Source: Sphingobium sp. CECT 9361 (GTDB lineage Bacteria > Pseudomonadota > Alphaproteobacteria > Sphingomonadales > Sphingomonadaceae). Taken from it: a DNA stretch of 64,000 bases. Of this stretch, positions 1 to 8,194 are shown piece by piece (positions within the stretch are counted from its first letter, which is position 1; the number at the start of each line of letters is the position of its first letter). The notes under the pieces are model-generated. The model made no database searches, had not been told where the DNA came from, and was given only the letters and a program-made list of their open reading frames with translations. A program made the position numbers and the translations under genes. The DNA lies in the NCBI RefSeq assembly GCF_918741285.1, contig NZ_CAKKNC010000001.1:992001-1056000 (forward strand), read 5' to 3'.

Positions 1-560
1 GATTGGAGCGCGGAGCAGGCGGTGAGGCCGACGATCAGGTCCATCTTTGCGAGGAACGATATCCGGTCTCCCGCCTTGCTCAGCGGCGGTTCTACAGTGA
101 AGGTGCCGGTTGCGCCGTCGACGGGCACGTTCATGAAACAGTTAAACGCGGTCGGGATCGCGTCCGGCACGATGCCATAAGGGGCGAGCGCCTCCGCCAG
201 ATTGCCGAAGCAGCCGCGATGCGGATCGGTGTCGCCATAGATGATGCGGAAGGTATCCTTCGAGCAGGGCGTGAGCAGGAAGTCGTGTCGCCCCACCGTG
301 TCCGCAACGATATCCAGCATCACCCGGCTGCGGTTGGAATAGAGCGGATCGCCGGTGGTGAGGTAAAGGCGGCTGGCATAATCCAGCGTGCGGCCTGACG
401 ACAGCACTTCGCCAATATCCTCCTGACTATAGGCCAGCAGATCGGCGACCTGGCCGCCGGTGGGGTCGATGACGGTGAGCGTCTGCCCGGCCTTTACGAC
501 GAAGGCCGTGCCGGTGCGCGGCGGGATGGTCAGGGTGTCCGAGTTGAGGCTGTCAGGCAA
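1..560 (-). CDS. DUF1989 (urea carboxylase-associated) family protein, partial
   Basis: The 5' part of a minus-strand gene that runs off the left edge, so the C-terminus is missing. Reading from a TTG at 560, about 186 residues are visible. Typical DUF1989 stretches are GQVADLLAY, SSGRTLDYASRLYLTTGD, LYSNRSRVMLDIV, GRHDFLLTPCS and AFNCFMNVPVDGATG. The family is known from urea/amine metabolism loci; its reaction is not firmly established for most members. The start is inferred: no ATG is close, and an AGCGAAAGGA Shine-Dalgarno-like stretch lies about 10 nt upstream of the TTG. The start overlaps the end of the GntA-like gene by 8 bp, so the two are almost certainly co-transcribed and probably co-functional. 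Confidence 0.8.
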   Translation of the reverse strand, partial: MPDSLNSDTLTIPPRTGTAFVVKAGQTLTVIDPTGGQVADLLAYSQEDIGEVLSSGRTLDYASRLYLTTGDPLYSNRSRVMLDIVADTVGRHDFLLTPCSKDTFRIIYGDTDPHRGCFGNLAEALAPYGIVPDAIPTAFNCFMNVPVDGATGTFTVEPPLSKAGDRISFLAKMDLIVGLTACSALQ

Positions 561-1245
561 AGGTCGATGTTTCCTTTCGCTGGAAGGGGCAGGCCCAGTC
601 GTTCGAGACCGCCCGACCGCTATATTGGCGGGCTTCGCTGGCTTCGCCATGGCGGGCAAGCATGGGGTTGATGTCCCCTGCGAGCGCTTCGTCGCGGGAC
701 AGGATGGCACTGCGGATCTTCTCATAGCGGCCCTGTTCGCGCAGAACGGTGAACTGATCGTGCAAGTTGAAGATGAGGCCGGGGATGGGGAAGCGCCGCG
801 CCGGTCGGCTGGCACCGGGATGGATACCGACGACGAAAAAGGCTTCACCGGCAAAGCTGAGCGAGAAATGGGGATCGTCCGGATCGGTGCTGATCGTGGG
901 ATCGGGGGCATAGCCCAGCCAGCTATCCTTGTCGGACAGCGACTGGATTCGCTCCCACAGCAAGCCTTCGAAGGTCGGCTCGTCCAGATCGTCCGGCCCT
1001 TCGAACAGGACGACGAGGGTGCGGAACAAGGCCCGGTCGCTGCGGTAGCGGCTGACCGTCTCGCCAAGGGCCGGGAGGACGCGCAGGTCATCCCATGCCG
1101 ACGCGATGTCGCGGGCAATGACGAAGTCCATCTGCCCGCTGGCAAGGGCGGACTTGGCCCCGACACAGGGGAAAGACGCAGAGCGGATATGGGTTCTGAA
1201 CCGATCCGCGAGCGGATGGTCGTTGTCGAAATACGCTGTAACCAT
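553..1245 (-). CDS. GntA-like (YqcI/YcgG family) heme-dependent N-hydroxylase
   Basis: A 230-residue protein of the YqcI/YcgG family. Characterised members are heme enzymes that N-hydroxylate guanidino substrates: GntA in guanitoxin biosynthesis and DcsA, an arginine N-hydroxylase, in D-cycloserine biosynthesis. Family marks visible are FPCVGAKSAL near the N-terminus, an alternation of acidic and aromatic residues around GLLWERIQSL, GEAFFVVGIHPGASRPARR and IFNLHDQF. The length fits a complete member. I chose the ATG at 1245 over an in-frame TTG at 1254; neither has a strong Shine-Dalgarno sequence. The 3' end overlaps the DUF1989 gene. Without other biosynthetic genes the substrate cannot be named; a free guanidino or amino-acid substrate is inference. 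Confidence 0.8.
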   Translation of the reverse strand: MVTAYFDNDHPLADRFRTHIRSASFPCVGAKSALASGQMDFVIARDIASAWDDLRVLPALGETVSRYRSDRALFRTLVVLFEGPDDLDEPTFEGLLWERIQSLSDKDSWLGYAPDPTISTDPDDPHFSLSFAGEAFFVVGIHPGASRPARRFPIPGLIFNLHDQFTVLREQGRYEKIRSAILSRDEALAGDINPMLARHGEASEARQYSGRAVSNDWACPFQRKETSTFA

Positions 1246-1414
1246 GCCGACCAAACCCGCAAAGGCGCGGGAAGTTCAACGGGAAAGGGTTGATATGGGT
1301 TAATGGCGGGCGGTGGGCGTGGGGGAAATAAGTCGATACGTGGAAAGGGGGGTGTGTTGGATTTGTTGGATTTTGGGGGTGGCTACGCGTTCAAGTCTGT
1401 GTATTTTAATCCAC

Positions 1415-1642
1415 ATGCCTAAAGATGCGACGACCCCGTTCGATCCCGCAGCCTATATCCGTACGGACGAAGAGGCGGCGCTGTATTTCGACGATGCGCT
1501 GCAAAGCGGTGACCCTTCCGTGATCGCAGCAGCGCTGGGTACGATCGTGCGCGCGCGCGGCGCGAGTGAGGTGGCGAAGGCGAGCGAAGTAAGCCGGTCG
1601 GCGATCTACAACCGGTTGCTCGAAGGCGGCGGTGAAGCATAA
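1415..1642 (+). CDS. Orphan HigA-type addiction-module antidote protein, short C-terminus
   Basis: 75 residues from the ATG at 1415 (PKDATTPFDPAAYIRTDEEA...). The pattern is that of the chromosomal addiction-module antidote family: an acidic YIRTDEEAALYFDDALQSGD start, then an HTH region, VIAAALGTIVRARGASEVAK, followed by ASEVSRSAIYNRL. Usual members are about 95-105 residues and continue after the SR..IY..L helix with a conserved C-terminal segment; this one stops at LLEGGGEA, so roughly 25 residues are missing. No RelE/HigB-like toxin gene is present on either side. It is probably a remnant or a stand-alone regulator. Longer upstream starts in the same frame lack family similarity. Its 3' end overlaps the reconstructed frame of the convergent pseudogene. 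Confidence 0.65.
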   Translation: MPKDATTPFDPAAYIRTDEEAALYFDDALQSGDPSVIAAALGTIVRARGASEVAKASEVSRSAIYNRLLEGGGEA

Positions 1643-2270
1643 ACCGGTCGGATCAGCTGGCAGTCCTTAAAGTCAATAGAGACCGCCGAGGCGTCACCCT
1701 TAAAAATGCATTTGGCTGTCACAGAGTCACCTAGTTGCAGACGCAAGATGGCGGCTGAGAACTTAGGCTCAAATAGCAGATTGGTGCTTGGGTAGGAATT
1801 ATCACCCCCAAACTCACACTAACGAAACCACCATAGGCTTCATATACATCTTTAACGCTACCTGTGACTTCAGCAACTGCCCCCACAAATGGCGCAATCA
1901 AACGCTGCGCCTCGGCATTGGTCCGTCCTTCGTGGAATCCCATCACACGCTCGGCAGATAATCCGGTAATCGAAACTGACGAGGGTGCAATTTTCTCTGG
2001 CGAGGCGGGTTGGGGAGAGGATTGCGGCGAAGAAGAGGCGGGCAAGCCGTTATTAGGAATCACAAGTTTCGCTAAATGGATGCATCCGGCAGCCACGATC
2101 AGCGCTAAAGGGGCATAGTTAGCCCAACCCGGAAAGCGCAGCGACGGGAAGCTTTCTTTTAGATCTGTAGCATCCTCCACCGCTTGGTTCACAGCCATGA
2201 AAACCGCTGCGATCGCGATGAGTGTAATTTCAAGCCACCCCATACATTCGTCATAAGCGAACAACGCCAT
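1606..2270 (-). pseudogene. Membrane-anchored OB-fold (tRNA_anti-like) protein, frameshifted
   Basis: The open frame from 2270 encodes an N-terminal hydrophobic helix (ITLIAIAAVFMAV), a second one (YAPLALIVAAGCIHLAKLVI), a Ser/Pro-rich linker, then the start of an OB-fold like the tRNA_anti-like family (RLIAPFVGAVAEVTGSVKDV). At a run of five C on the + strand (1805-1809) the sense shifts. Adding one base to that run gives SLGGDNSYPSTNLLFEP, then ILRLQLGDSVTAKCIFKGD and SIDFKDCQLI, which complete the OB-fold, with a stop at 1606-1608. As given, the frame ends out of register at 1731. This is either a real frameshift or a homopolymer error. It has lower GC than the GTA genes next to it. Confidence 0.6.
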
Positions 2271-2464
2271 TTAATGCAAAGCGTTTGTAACATTCATAAT
2301 CGTCCGAATATAACCAAATAGGCACAAACACCTTGACAGCGTAACGCTCATCTGGCACATGAGTAGATATTGGGAAAACTGAGTCGCTGCGGCGGCGCGA
2401 TGCAGAGGCTGGTCCGGAAGGGCTGGCCTTTTTTGTGTCGTGCGTGGGCGGGAGGAGGAGCGCT

Positions 2465-3058
2465 ATGGTGGGGAGTTCGGGGGAAAAGCGGGGCGATGCG
2501 GCACAGAAGGCGCATGACGCTCCGGCGGCCAAGCCGCGCAAGACGCGGAGCGATGGGTGGACGGCGGAAAAGCGCTTTGCGTTCTGCCGCGCGCTGGAGG
2601 AGACGTGCGACGTCAAGGAATCCGCGCAGCGCGTGGGGATGCATGTCAGCGGCGCCTATGACCTGCGGGCGCGCGATCCGTCCTTCTGCCGGGAATGGAT
2701 GCAGGCGATCAACCGCGCGGTCATGGACCTGGAGCTGGAATTGCTGCGTCAGGCGAAGTTCGGGACGGAGCGGGAGGAAGTGACGCGCACCGGCAATGGC
2801 GCCGACGCGCCGGTGACGCAGCGCAAGACGATCCGCACCTATGCCCCGGCGCAGGCTTTGCGCGCGATCGCGGCGCATCGGATGACGGCGATGCAGGTGC
2901 GGGTGCAGGAGGCAGTCGAGGAGGAACGGGCGGAGGCTGCGCGCAAGGCTGCGGAGGTGGCTGCGCGGCCCGATGCGCAGACGGCGGTGGATCGGGTCCG
3001 GGCGGAAGTGGAGCGGGTGCGGGCGAAGCTGGATGCGGCGGGTGAAGGTGGTGCGTAA
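2465..3058 (+). CDS. GTA small terminase-like protein (gp1 position)
   Basis: First gene of the GTA cluster, 197 residues. The ATG at 2465 is preceded by a strong GGAGGAGGAG at 2451-2460. Residues about 25-80 (GWTAEKRFAFCRALEETCDV, then SAQRVGMHVSGAYDLRARDP) form a helix-turn-helix of the type found in small terminases. The second half is highly charged and probably coiled-coil (QEAVEEERAEAARKAAEVAA). In RcGTA the gene before the large terminase recognises DNA for non-specific packaging. Position and HTH support the call; direct sequence similarity to RcGTA gp1 cannot be judged by eye. Confidence 0.65.
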   Translation: MVGSSGEKRGDAAQKAHDAPAAKPRKTRSDGWTAEKRFAFCRALEETCDVKESAQRVGMHVSGAYDLRARDPSFCREWMQAINRAVMDLELELLRQAKFGTEREEVTRTGNGADAPVTQRKTIRTYAPAQALRAIAAHRMTAMQVRVQEAVEEERAEAARKAAEVAARPDAQTAVDRVRAEVERVRAKLDAAGEGGA

Positions 3059-3066
3059 CCATTAGC

Positions 3067-3142
3067 ACCGTTCACCCTGAGCTTGTCGAAGGGCCATTCT
3101 TCCTAAGAAGAAAGAGGCTTCGACAAGCTCAGCCCGAACGGT
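3067..3142. repeat. R1 palindromic repeat between terminase genes
   Basis: Inverted arms CTGAGCTTGTCGAAG and CTTCGACAAGCTCAG around a short AT-rich centre, edged by GTTC and GAAC. Other copies are at 8064-8137 and 32952-33024. This is a REP-like intergenic element; it sits between the small and large terminase genes. Confidence 0.85.
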
Positions 3143-3163
3143 GGTGGGGGGAGGCGATTAGGA

Positions 3164-4510
3164 ATGGTGAGTGTGTTGACGGAGTTGGCGCAATTGCCAT
3201 CGGCCGCGCGGGACGATCTGTTCCGGCGCATGGACGACGCCACGGCTGCGGCTTTGGAAAATAGCTGGGAGGCAATGGGCCACACCGGGCAGAAGCCGCC
3301 CGAGGGCGACTGGCGCGTGTGGTTGATGATGGCGGGGCGCGGCTTTGGCAAGACGCGGGCGGGGGCGGAATGGGTGCAGGGCATCGCGATGCGCGATGGC
3401 GGCGCGCGGATCGCTCTGGTCGGGGCCAGCCCTGCCGAAGCGCGCAGCGTGATGGTGGAAGGCGAGAGCGGCTTGCTGGCGGTGGCGCGGCTGCGGGGAA
3501 TGCGGCCGCTATGGTATCCGGCGCTGCGGCGGCTGGAATGGGCTTCGGGGGCGCAGGCGTTTACGATCGGTGCGTCCGACCCGGAGGCGCTGCGCGGGCC
3601 GCAGTTCAGCCATGCCTGGGCCGACGAAATCGCCAAATGGCCGATGGGACAGGCGGCGTGGGACAATCTGGAGCTGGCGTTGCGGCTGGGCGACTGGCCG
3701 CGGGTGCTGGCGACGACGACGCCGCGCCCGGTGGCGTTGCTGCGCGGGTTGCTGGCGCGCGGGGACGCGGGCGGCGTGGTGTGTACGACCGGGCGGACGG
3801 AGGACAATCGCGGGCATCTGGCCCCCGGCTTTATCGAGGCCGTGACGGCGCAGTTCGGCGGCACGCGGCTGGGGCGGCAGGAGCTGGACGGCGCGATGAT
3901 GGAGGATGTGGAAGGCGCCTTGTGGACGCGCGACCTGATCGAGCGGTGCCGGGTGCGGCATGTGCCGGCGGTGGCGGCGGGGGAAGGCGCTGCGCTGTCC
4001 CGCGTGGTGGTGGGTGTCGATCCGCCGGCTGGCTCCGGGGATGGCGATGCGTGCGGGATCGTGGTGGCGGGCGTCGGCATGGATGGGCGCGCTTATGTGG
4101 TGGCGGACGCGAGCGTCGAGGGGCGCGGGCCGGAAGGCTGGGCGCGGGCAGTGGCAGGCGCGGCCTTTGCGCATGGTGCCGACCGGGTGATCGCCGAAGC
4201 GAATAATGGCGGCGCGATGATCGAAAGCGTGCTGCGCGCGGTGGACGATAGCCTGCCGGTGCGGCTGGTCCATGCGTCGCGCGGGAAATCTGCGCGGGCG
4301 GAGCCGGTGGCGGCTTTGTATGAAGCGGGCAGGGTGGCGCATCGCGGGGCTTTCCCGGCGCTGGAGGATCAATTGTGCGGGATGCTGATCGGGGGCGGCT
4401 ATGCAGGGCCGGGGCGCTCGCCGGACCGGGCCGATGCGTGCGTGTGGGCGCTGACGGCGCTGATGCTGGGCAAGGGGCGTGGGGGCGTGGTGCGGGTAAG
4501 GGGGGTGTGA
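3164..4510 (+). CDS. GTA large terminase (gp2), packaging ATPase/nuclease
   Basis: A 448-residue DNA-packaging motor protein. The ATPase half has a clear Walker A (MAGRGFGKTRAG, around residue 56), then a Walker B-type HAWADEIAKWP and the coupling stretch ATTTPRP. The RNase H-like nuclease half carries the acidic motifs VVVGVDPPAG, VIAEANNGG and SPDRADACVWALT. Length and motif order match RcGTA gp2 and related HK97-type terminases. All key residues are intact, so the packaging motor looks functional. It would dock on the portal (6895-8076). In RcGTA the portal follows directly; here four unrelated genes intervene. Confidence 0.93.
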   Translation: MVSVLTELAQLPSAARDDLFRRMDDATAAALENSWEAMGHTGQKPPEGDWRVWLMMAGRGFGKTRAGAEWVQGIAMRDGGARIALVGASPAEARSVMVEGESGLLAVARLRGMRPLWYPALRRLEWASGAQAFTIGASDPEALRGPQFSHAWADEIAKWPMGQAAWDNLELALRLGDWPRVLATTTPRPVALLRGLLARGDAGGVVCTTGRTEDNRGHLAPGFIEAVTAQFGGTRLGRQELDGAMMEDVEGALWTRDLIERCRVRHVPAVAAGEGAALSRVVVGVDPPAGSGDGDACGIVVAGVGMDGRAYVVADASVEGRGPEGWARAVAGAAFAHGADRVIAEANNGGAMIESVLRAVDDSLPVRLVHASRGKSARAEPVAALYEAGRVAHRGAFPALEDQLCGMLIGGGYAGPGRSPDRADACVWALTALMLGKGRGGVVRVRGV

Positions 4511-4526
4511 GGGACTTTCACACCGT

Positions 4527-4635
4527 CGTCATGCTGAGATGGTTTCAGCATCCATTTGTGGTCCTATGGGGTGTATGGGGCACTTGGTGCAGTTTGTGGG
4601 GCGCGATGGATCCTGAAACGAGTTCAGGATGACGG
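4527..4635. repeat. Imperfect inverted repeat downstream of terminase
   Basis: The left arm GTCATGCTGAGATGGTTTCA and the right arm TGAAACGAGTTCAGGATGAC are imperfect inverted copies separated by about 50 bases. It fills most of the 230-bp gap after the terminase gene. It belongs to the general TCATCCTGA..TCAGGATGA class of intergenic repeats and could form a long hairpin at the mRNA 3' end. Confidence 0.6.
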
Positions 4636-4740
4636 ACATAGGGATAACCGGCGTTGGGAAAAGGACGAAGCGCCTTTCCGGGAACCGGCGGCGGGGGTAG
4701 TCGTTCTGTTTGAGAACCTATTTTACATCGGAGTATGGAC

Positions 4741-5079
4741 ATGAAGACGACCATGATGATCGCAGCAGCCGTAGGCGCTTCGCTGATCGCGGGGCCGGTG
4801 ATGGCGCAATCGCTGAACAGCAAGGACCGGGCGCGGATCGCGCGGGCGGCACCGCGGGATCGCGACGATGTGCGCTATTGCCTGATCCAGGGGAAAAAGG
4901 GCCGCGACAAGGGCACGGTGATCGGTGCCGCCGGTGGTGCCGGTGTAGGCGCGCTGGCTGGCGGCAATCTGGGCGAGAGCCTGCTGGCCGGTGCGGCGGG
5001 TGCTGTGGCGGGTCGGGTGATCGGCAAGAGCGAAGGGACGAATTCGACCTGCGACCGGGTGTTGGCGCGCAACCGATAG
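4741..5079 (+). CDS. Small secreted glycine-zipper protein
   Basis: 112 residues. A signal peptide (TMMIAAAVGASLIAGPVMAQ) is followed by a basic region and a glycine zipper (IGAAGGAGVGALAGGNLGES, then LLAGAAGAVAGRVIG) of the type that inserts into or spans membranes, as in outer-membrane 17-kDa-antigen-like proteins. Two cysteines (RYCLIQ, STCDRV) could form a disulfide. The ATG at 4741 is preferred over the one at 4735 because GGAG at 4730-4733 is then correctly spaced. It is the first of four non-structural genes inserted between the GTA terminase and portal genes. The exact role is unknown. Confidence 0.75.
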   Translation: MKTTMMIAAAVGASLIAGPVMAQSLNSKDRARIARAAPRDRDDVRYCLIQGKKGRDKGTVIGAAGGAGVGALAGGNLGESLLAGAAGAVAGRVIGKSEGTNSTCDRVLARNR

Positions 5080-5083
5080 GGGC

Positions 5084-5449
5084 TTAGGCCGCCTGCGCTA
5101 GCCACGCGCGGGCGGAGTCCATAGTCATGAACACGCGCACGCGGTCGTGCACCAATGTGCGTTCGGCCTGTGCCTTGTTAAGCTGACTGCCGACCACGAC
5201 CGCAGCGCGACCCGTGGTAAGCGCCATGCCGGTGCGCATGATGCCGGTCAGCAAGTCCGCGACATCGTTCGCCTGAACGGGAAATTCGAGGGATTCGACC
5301 AGCACGTTGAAGTCGTCGCGCGCGGATTTGGCCGTCTGCGCAGCATTGCCGACGGTTTTTGCCAGAGCGGCAACGTCTTCGGGCTGGAAGAAGCCTTTGA
5401 CAACGATATTCAGGCAATTGGTGCCACGGTCGTAAGATGCGTGAAACAT
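5084..5449 (-). CDS. STAS/SpoIIAA-like domain protein
   Basis: 121 residues with alternating strands and helices typical of STAS-like domains: LNIVVKGFFQPEDVAALAKT, ARDDFNVLVESLEF, MALTTGRAAVVVGSQ, RVRVFMTMDSARAWL. Related small proteins in alphaproteobacteria are annotated as STAS/SEC14-like with no assigned function. It is transcribed against the GTA operon and convergent with the glycine-zipper gene (4-bp gap). Probably cargo rather than a GTA component. Confidence 0.55.
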   Translation of the reverse strand: MFHASYDRGTNCLNIVVKGFFQPEDVAALAKTVGNAAQTAKSARDDFNVLVESLEFPVQANDVADLLTGIMRTGMALTTGRAAVVVGSQLNKAQAERTLVHDRVRVFMTMDSARAWLAQAA

Positions 5450-5583
5450 GAAATCCCGGAACTATCGATGGATTGTGGCGGCGGATGCTGCATCGCATCA
5501 TTGCCGCTATTCGTTGATTTTGGCCAGATATTTCTGCAGGTCGTTGCCTTTTGCGTCTGGAAAGATTGCCATATACTTTCCCC

Positions 5584-6027
5584 ATGCGCCTGACCTTCAC
5601 AAAACGTAGCGGCAAGTATGACGACCTGCACATCGCGCGCGATGGCAGCGTGGAGACAGTCGCTTGCCCCAAGCAAGGCATCATTCCGCACGACATGGTG
5701 CATTATGCCGTGGAAAGCATATTGGCGCATCGCGGCTTCCTGACGCTGGTCGCGGAAGGGCAGACGGCGGGGCCGCGCGTGGTCCTGTCAGGCGATAGCG
5801 AGGAAGCGATCGAGCGGCTGGTCGAGACGTTTCAGGCGGAAATGTGGGGCGGGCGCGTGAGCGCGGACGACGTGCTGGCGACGTTCCGCCATGCGTGCGC
5901 AGCGCGCGGCCATGGCACGATCCCGGTGTCGCCTGACGATATTGCCGCCATCCGCGCGCGGATCGATACGCTGACGGAGGAATGGACCCAGTTGCCGGTG
6001 AACGGCGCGCTCACCTTTTCCTTTTAG
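5584..6027 (+). CDS. Conserved hypothetical protein (147 aa)
   Basis: Not recognised as a named family. The ATG at 5584 gives 147 residues beginning MRLTFTKRSGKYDDLHIARD. There are no signal peptide or membrane segments. Visible features are a two-stranded N-terminus, CPKQGIIPHDMVHYAVES, and an acidic helical C-terminus. The coding frame is clean and its codon use resembles neighbouring chromosomal genes. The stop overlaps the convergent membrane-protein gene by a few bases. It lies in the non-GTA insertion between terminase and portal. Confidence 0.6.
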   Translation: MRLTFTKRSGKYDDLHIARDGSVETVACPKQGIIPHDMVHYAVESILAHRGFLTLVAEGQTAGPRVVLSGDSEEAIERLVETFQAEMWGGRVSADDVLATFRHACAARGHGTIPVSPDDIAAIRARIDTLTEEWTQLPVNGALTFSF

Positions 6028-6800
6028 GCGACGGGCGGGAAAGGCGGGAAAGCGAGCGGCGCGACGGCGGCGCCGGGGCTGCCCTGCGTAACGGCAGTAT
6101 AGAGCCACTGGCCGGGCGCGCTGAACGCCATCAGGTCGATCGCGATCTGCATGACGACGATGCTGCCCAGACCCCAGAGCCAGGCCGGATGGACGCGGCC
6201 GTCGCGGCGCAGATCGCGGACGATGCCCGCAATCGGGAACAGCATGACGAACGCAAACACGGCCCAGCCTGCATAAGGGATCATCAGGGGCAGCGGTATC
6301 AGTCGACCGATCCCCGGCCCGAGCAGGATGGACATGCCGCAGAACATCAGGCGGCGGTGCCATTGGGTTTTGCGGCGCAGGCGGATGGCAGCGATGGCGA
6401 GACCGGCAAAGGTGAACAGCGTCATCGGGTCCATGATGAGGAAATAGAGCGGCTGAAAGAAGAACGGCGTCTGGCCGCGTCGCACGATCGCCACCGTCAC
6501 GATCAGGCCCATGACGACCATGGTGGGTATCCAGACGACCGACAGCCAGCCAAGGCGCTTGTGCAGCGCCGTGTTGCCCATGCCGACCAGCAGGTTCTGC
6601 AGCAGGTACAGCGCCGCCCAGCCGAAGAAGACCAGCGCGTGAATGTGCACAAAGAGCGGTACGGCGAAAGTCGAACGGCCCATCGCCAGTTGTACGGAAA
6701 AGCCCAGGACGAGCACGGCCATCATGATGCCGGCGGAGATCGTCCAGAAGCGTTCGGCGCGCACCGATGCGCCAGATGCAGTATGTGCAAGCGTTGCCAT
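6024..6800 (-). CDS. Multi-pass inner-membrane protein, unknown function
   Basis: About 258 residues from the ATG at 6800 (MATLAHTASGASVRAERFW). About seven hydrophobic segments can be counted, for example MMAVLVLGFSVQLAMG, FGWAALYLLQNLLVGM, VVMGLIVTVAIV and AVFAFVMLFPIAGIV. Conserved-looking His/Arg pairs occur in HIHALVFF, LHKRLGWLSV and TQWHRRLMF, reminiscent of DUF2306-like or cytochrome-type membrane proteins, but this is a weak resemblance. Its stop is convergent with and overlaps the 147-aa gene. Last gene of the insertion before the portal gene. Confidence 0.6.
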   Translation of the reverse strand: MATLAHTASGASVRAERFWTISAGIMMAVLVLGFSVQLAMGRSTFAVPLFVHIHALVFFGWAALYLLQNLLVGMGNTALHKRLGWLSVVWIPTMVVMGLIVTVAIVRRGQTPFFFQPLYFLIMDPMTLFTFAGLAIAAIRLRRKTQWHRRLMFCGMSILLGPGIGRLIPLPLMIPYAGWAVFAFVMLFPIAGIVRDLRRDGRVHPAWLWGLGSIVVMQIAIDLMAFSAPGQWLYTAVTQGSPGAAVAPLAFPPFPPVA

Positions 6801-6894
6801 AAGTCCCCCCCACGGGAAGTTGCGTCGCAAATATAGCGGAAAGCCGACGGGTTGGGGAGGGGTGTTTTTCACGAGAAAAGCGTAGGAGCGATTT

Positions 6895-8076
6895 ATGAAA
6901 TGGTTCGGCTTCAAGGCTGCGCAGGCGACTGCGCGGCCTTTCTTTTCGCGGCCTTTGGGTGGGGGGAATGTCACGCCGTTGGGGGAGTGGCCTGCGTCTT
7001 ATGAGGCGCAGGTGCGCAGTGGGGTGATGGGCAACCCGGTGGCGCAGCGGGCGTTTCGGTTGGTGACGGATAGTGCGGGCGGGGCGGCGGTTTCTGCGTC
7101 CGGGGGTACGCCGGAGCAGCGGGCGGTGGCGCTGGCGCTGGTGGAGAAGCGGTCGGGCGGGCAGCGGCTCATTGAGACTTTGGCGATGCATGTGTTGCTG
7201 CACGGCAATGGCTATGTGCAGATTGCGTGCGATGCGGAGGGCGCGCCCGCCGAGCTGTTCGCGCTGCGGCCCGAGCGGGTGAGCGTGGAGGCGGATGCGC
7301 GGGGGTGGCCGATGGCGTATCTCTATCGCGTCGGCGCGCATGTGACGCGGCTGGCGTCCGAAGATGCGGTTGGGCGGACGGCGGTGATCCATATCAAATC
7401 CGCGCATCCGCTGGACGATCATTATGGGCTGGGCTGCGTGGGGGCTGCTGCGGGGGCGGTGGCGATCCACAATGCGGCGACGGTGTGGAACAAGGCGCTG
7501 CTGGACAATGCGGCGCGGCCTTCGGGCGCCTTGGTCTATGATCCGGGGGAGGAAGGCGCGGCGCTTTCGCCCGATCAGTTCGAGCGGTTGAAGGGGGAGC
7601 TGGAAAGCGCCTTTGCCGGGGCGAGCAATGCGGGGCGGCCGATGCTGCTGGAAGGTGGCCTCAAGTGGCAGGCGATGAGTTTGACCCCGGCGGATATGGA
7701 TTTCGTGGGGCTGAAAAGTGCGGCGGCGCGGGAGATTGCGCTGGCCTTCGGGGTGCCGCCGATGCTGATCGGCCTGCCGGGGGACGCGGCCTATGCCAAT
7801 TATCGCGAGGCGAACAAGGCGCTGTGGCGGCAGACGGTGCTGCCCTTGGCGGACATGATCCTGGGCGCAGTGGCGCAGGGGCTGAACGGGTGGTGGCCGG
7901 GGATCGGGCTGGCGGTGGATCAGGACCGGGTACTGGCTCTGGCAGACGAGCGCGTGGCGCTGTGGGAGCGGGTGGCGGCGGCGGATTTCCTGACGGCGGA
8001 GGAGAAGCGGGGGATGCTGGGGATTGGCGGGGAGGATGTTGCGCTTCCGGCGCTACCCATCCCCCGTTCGGGCTGA
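6895..8076 (+). CDS. GTA portal protein (gp3, HK97 family)
   Basis: 393 residues that would form the dodecameric DNA entry channel of the head. Family stretches are LAMHVLLHGNGYVQI, FALRPERVSV, AVIHIKSAHPLDDHYGLG, WNKALLDNAARPSGALVY and the conserved FGVPPMLIGLPGDAAYANY/REANKALWRQT segment near the C-terminus. The ATG at 6895 follows GTAGGAG. The last codons and the TGA stop (PIPRSG, 8062-8076) come from the left arm of an R1 repeat, so the native C-terminus has probably been replaced by repeat sequence. Confidence 0.92.
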   Translation: MKWFGFKAAQATARPFFSRPLGGGNVTPLGEWPASYEAQVRSGVMGNPVAQRAFRLVTDSAGGAAVSASGGTPEQRAVALALVEKRSGGQRLIETLAMHVLLHGNGYVQIACDAEGAPAELFALRPERVSVEADARGWPMAYLYRVGAHVTRLASEDAVGRTAVIHIKSAHPLDDHYGLGCVGAAAGAVAIHNAATVWNKALLDNAARPSGALVYDPGEEGAALSPDQFERLKGELESAFAGASNAGRPMLLEGGLKWQAMSLTPADMDFVGLKSAAAREIALAFGVPPMLIGLPGDAAYANYREANKALWRQTVLPLADMILGAVAQGLNGWWPGIGLAVDQDRVLALADERVALWERVAAADFLTAEEKRGMLGIGGEDVALPALPIPRSG

Positions 8077-8137
8077 GCTTGTCGAAGCCTACCCTTTCTT
8101 AAAAGGAAGGGCCCTTCGACAAGCTCAGGGCGAACGG
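8064..8137. repeat. R1 palindrome overlapping the portal stop codon
   Basis: Second R1 copy: GGGCTGAGCTTGTCGAAG pairs with CTTCGACAAGCTCAGGGC around an AAGGAAGG-containing centre. The left arm supplies the TGA at 8074-8076 that ends the portal gene. Confidence 0.85.
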
Positions 8138-8194
8138 GGGTGAGGGTGTTTCGGGTGAGAGGAAATGGGTGGTCCACGCGCGCCGGATTTCTGG

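Noticed and set aside
3..398. 131-aa plus-strand open frame at the left edge
   Set aside because: The opposite strand encodes a clear DUF1989 protein with conserved family stretches.
5788..7470. 560-aa minus-strand open frame across several genes
   Set aside because: It covers parts of three supported genes and is Arg/His/Pro-rich; a GC-bias artefact.
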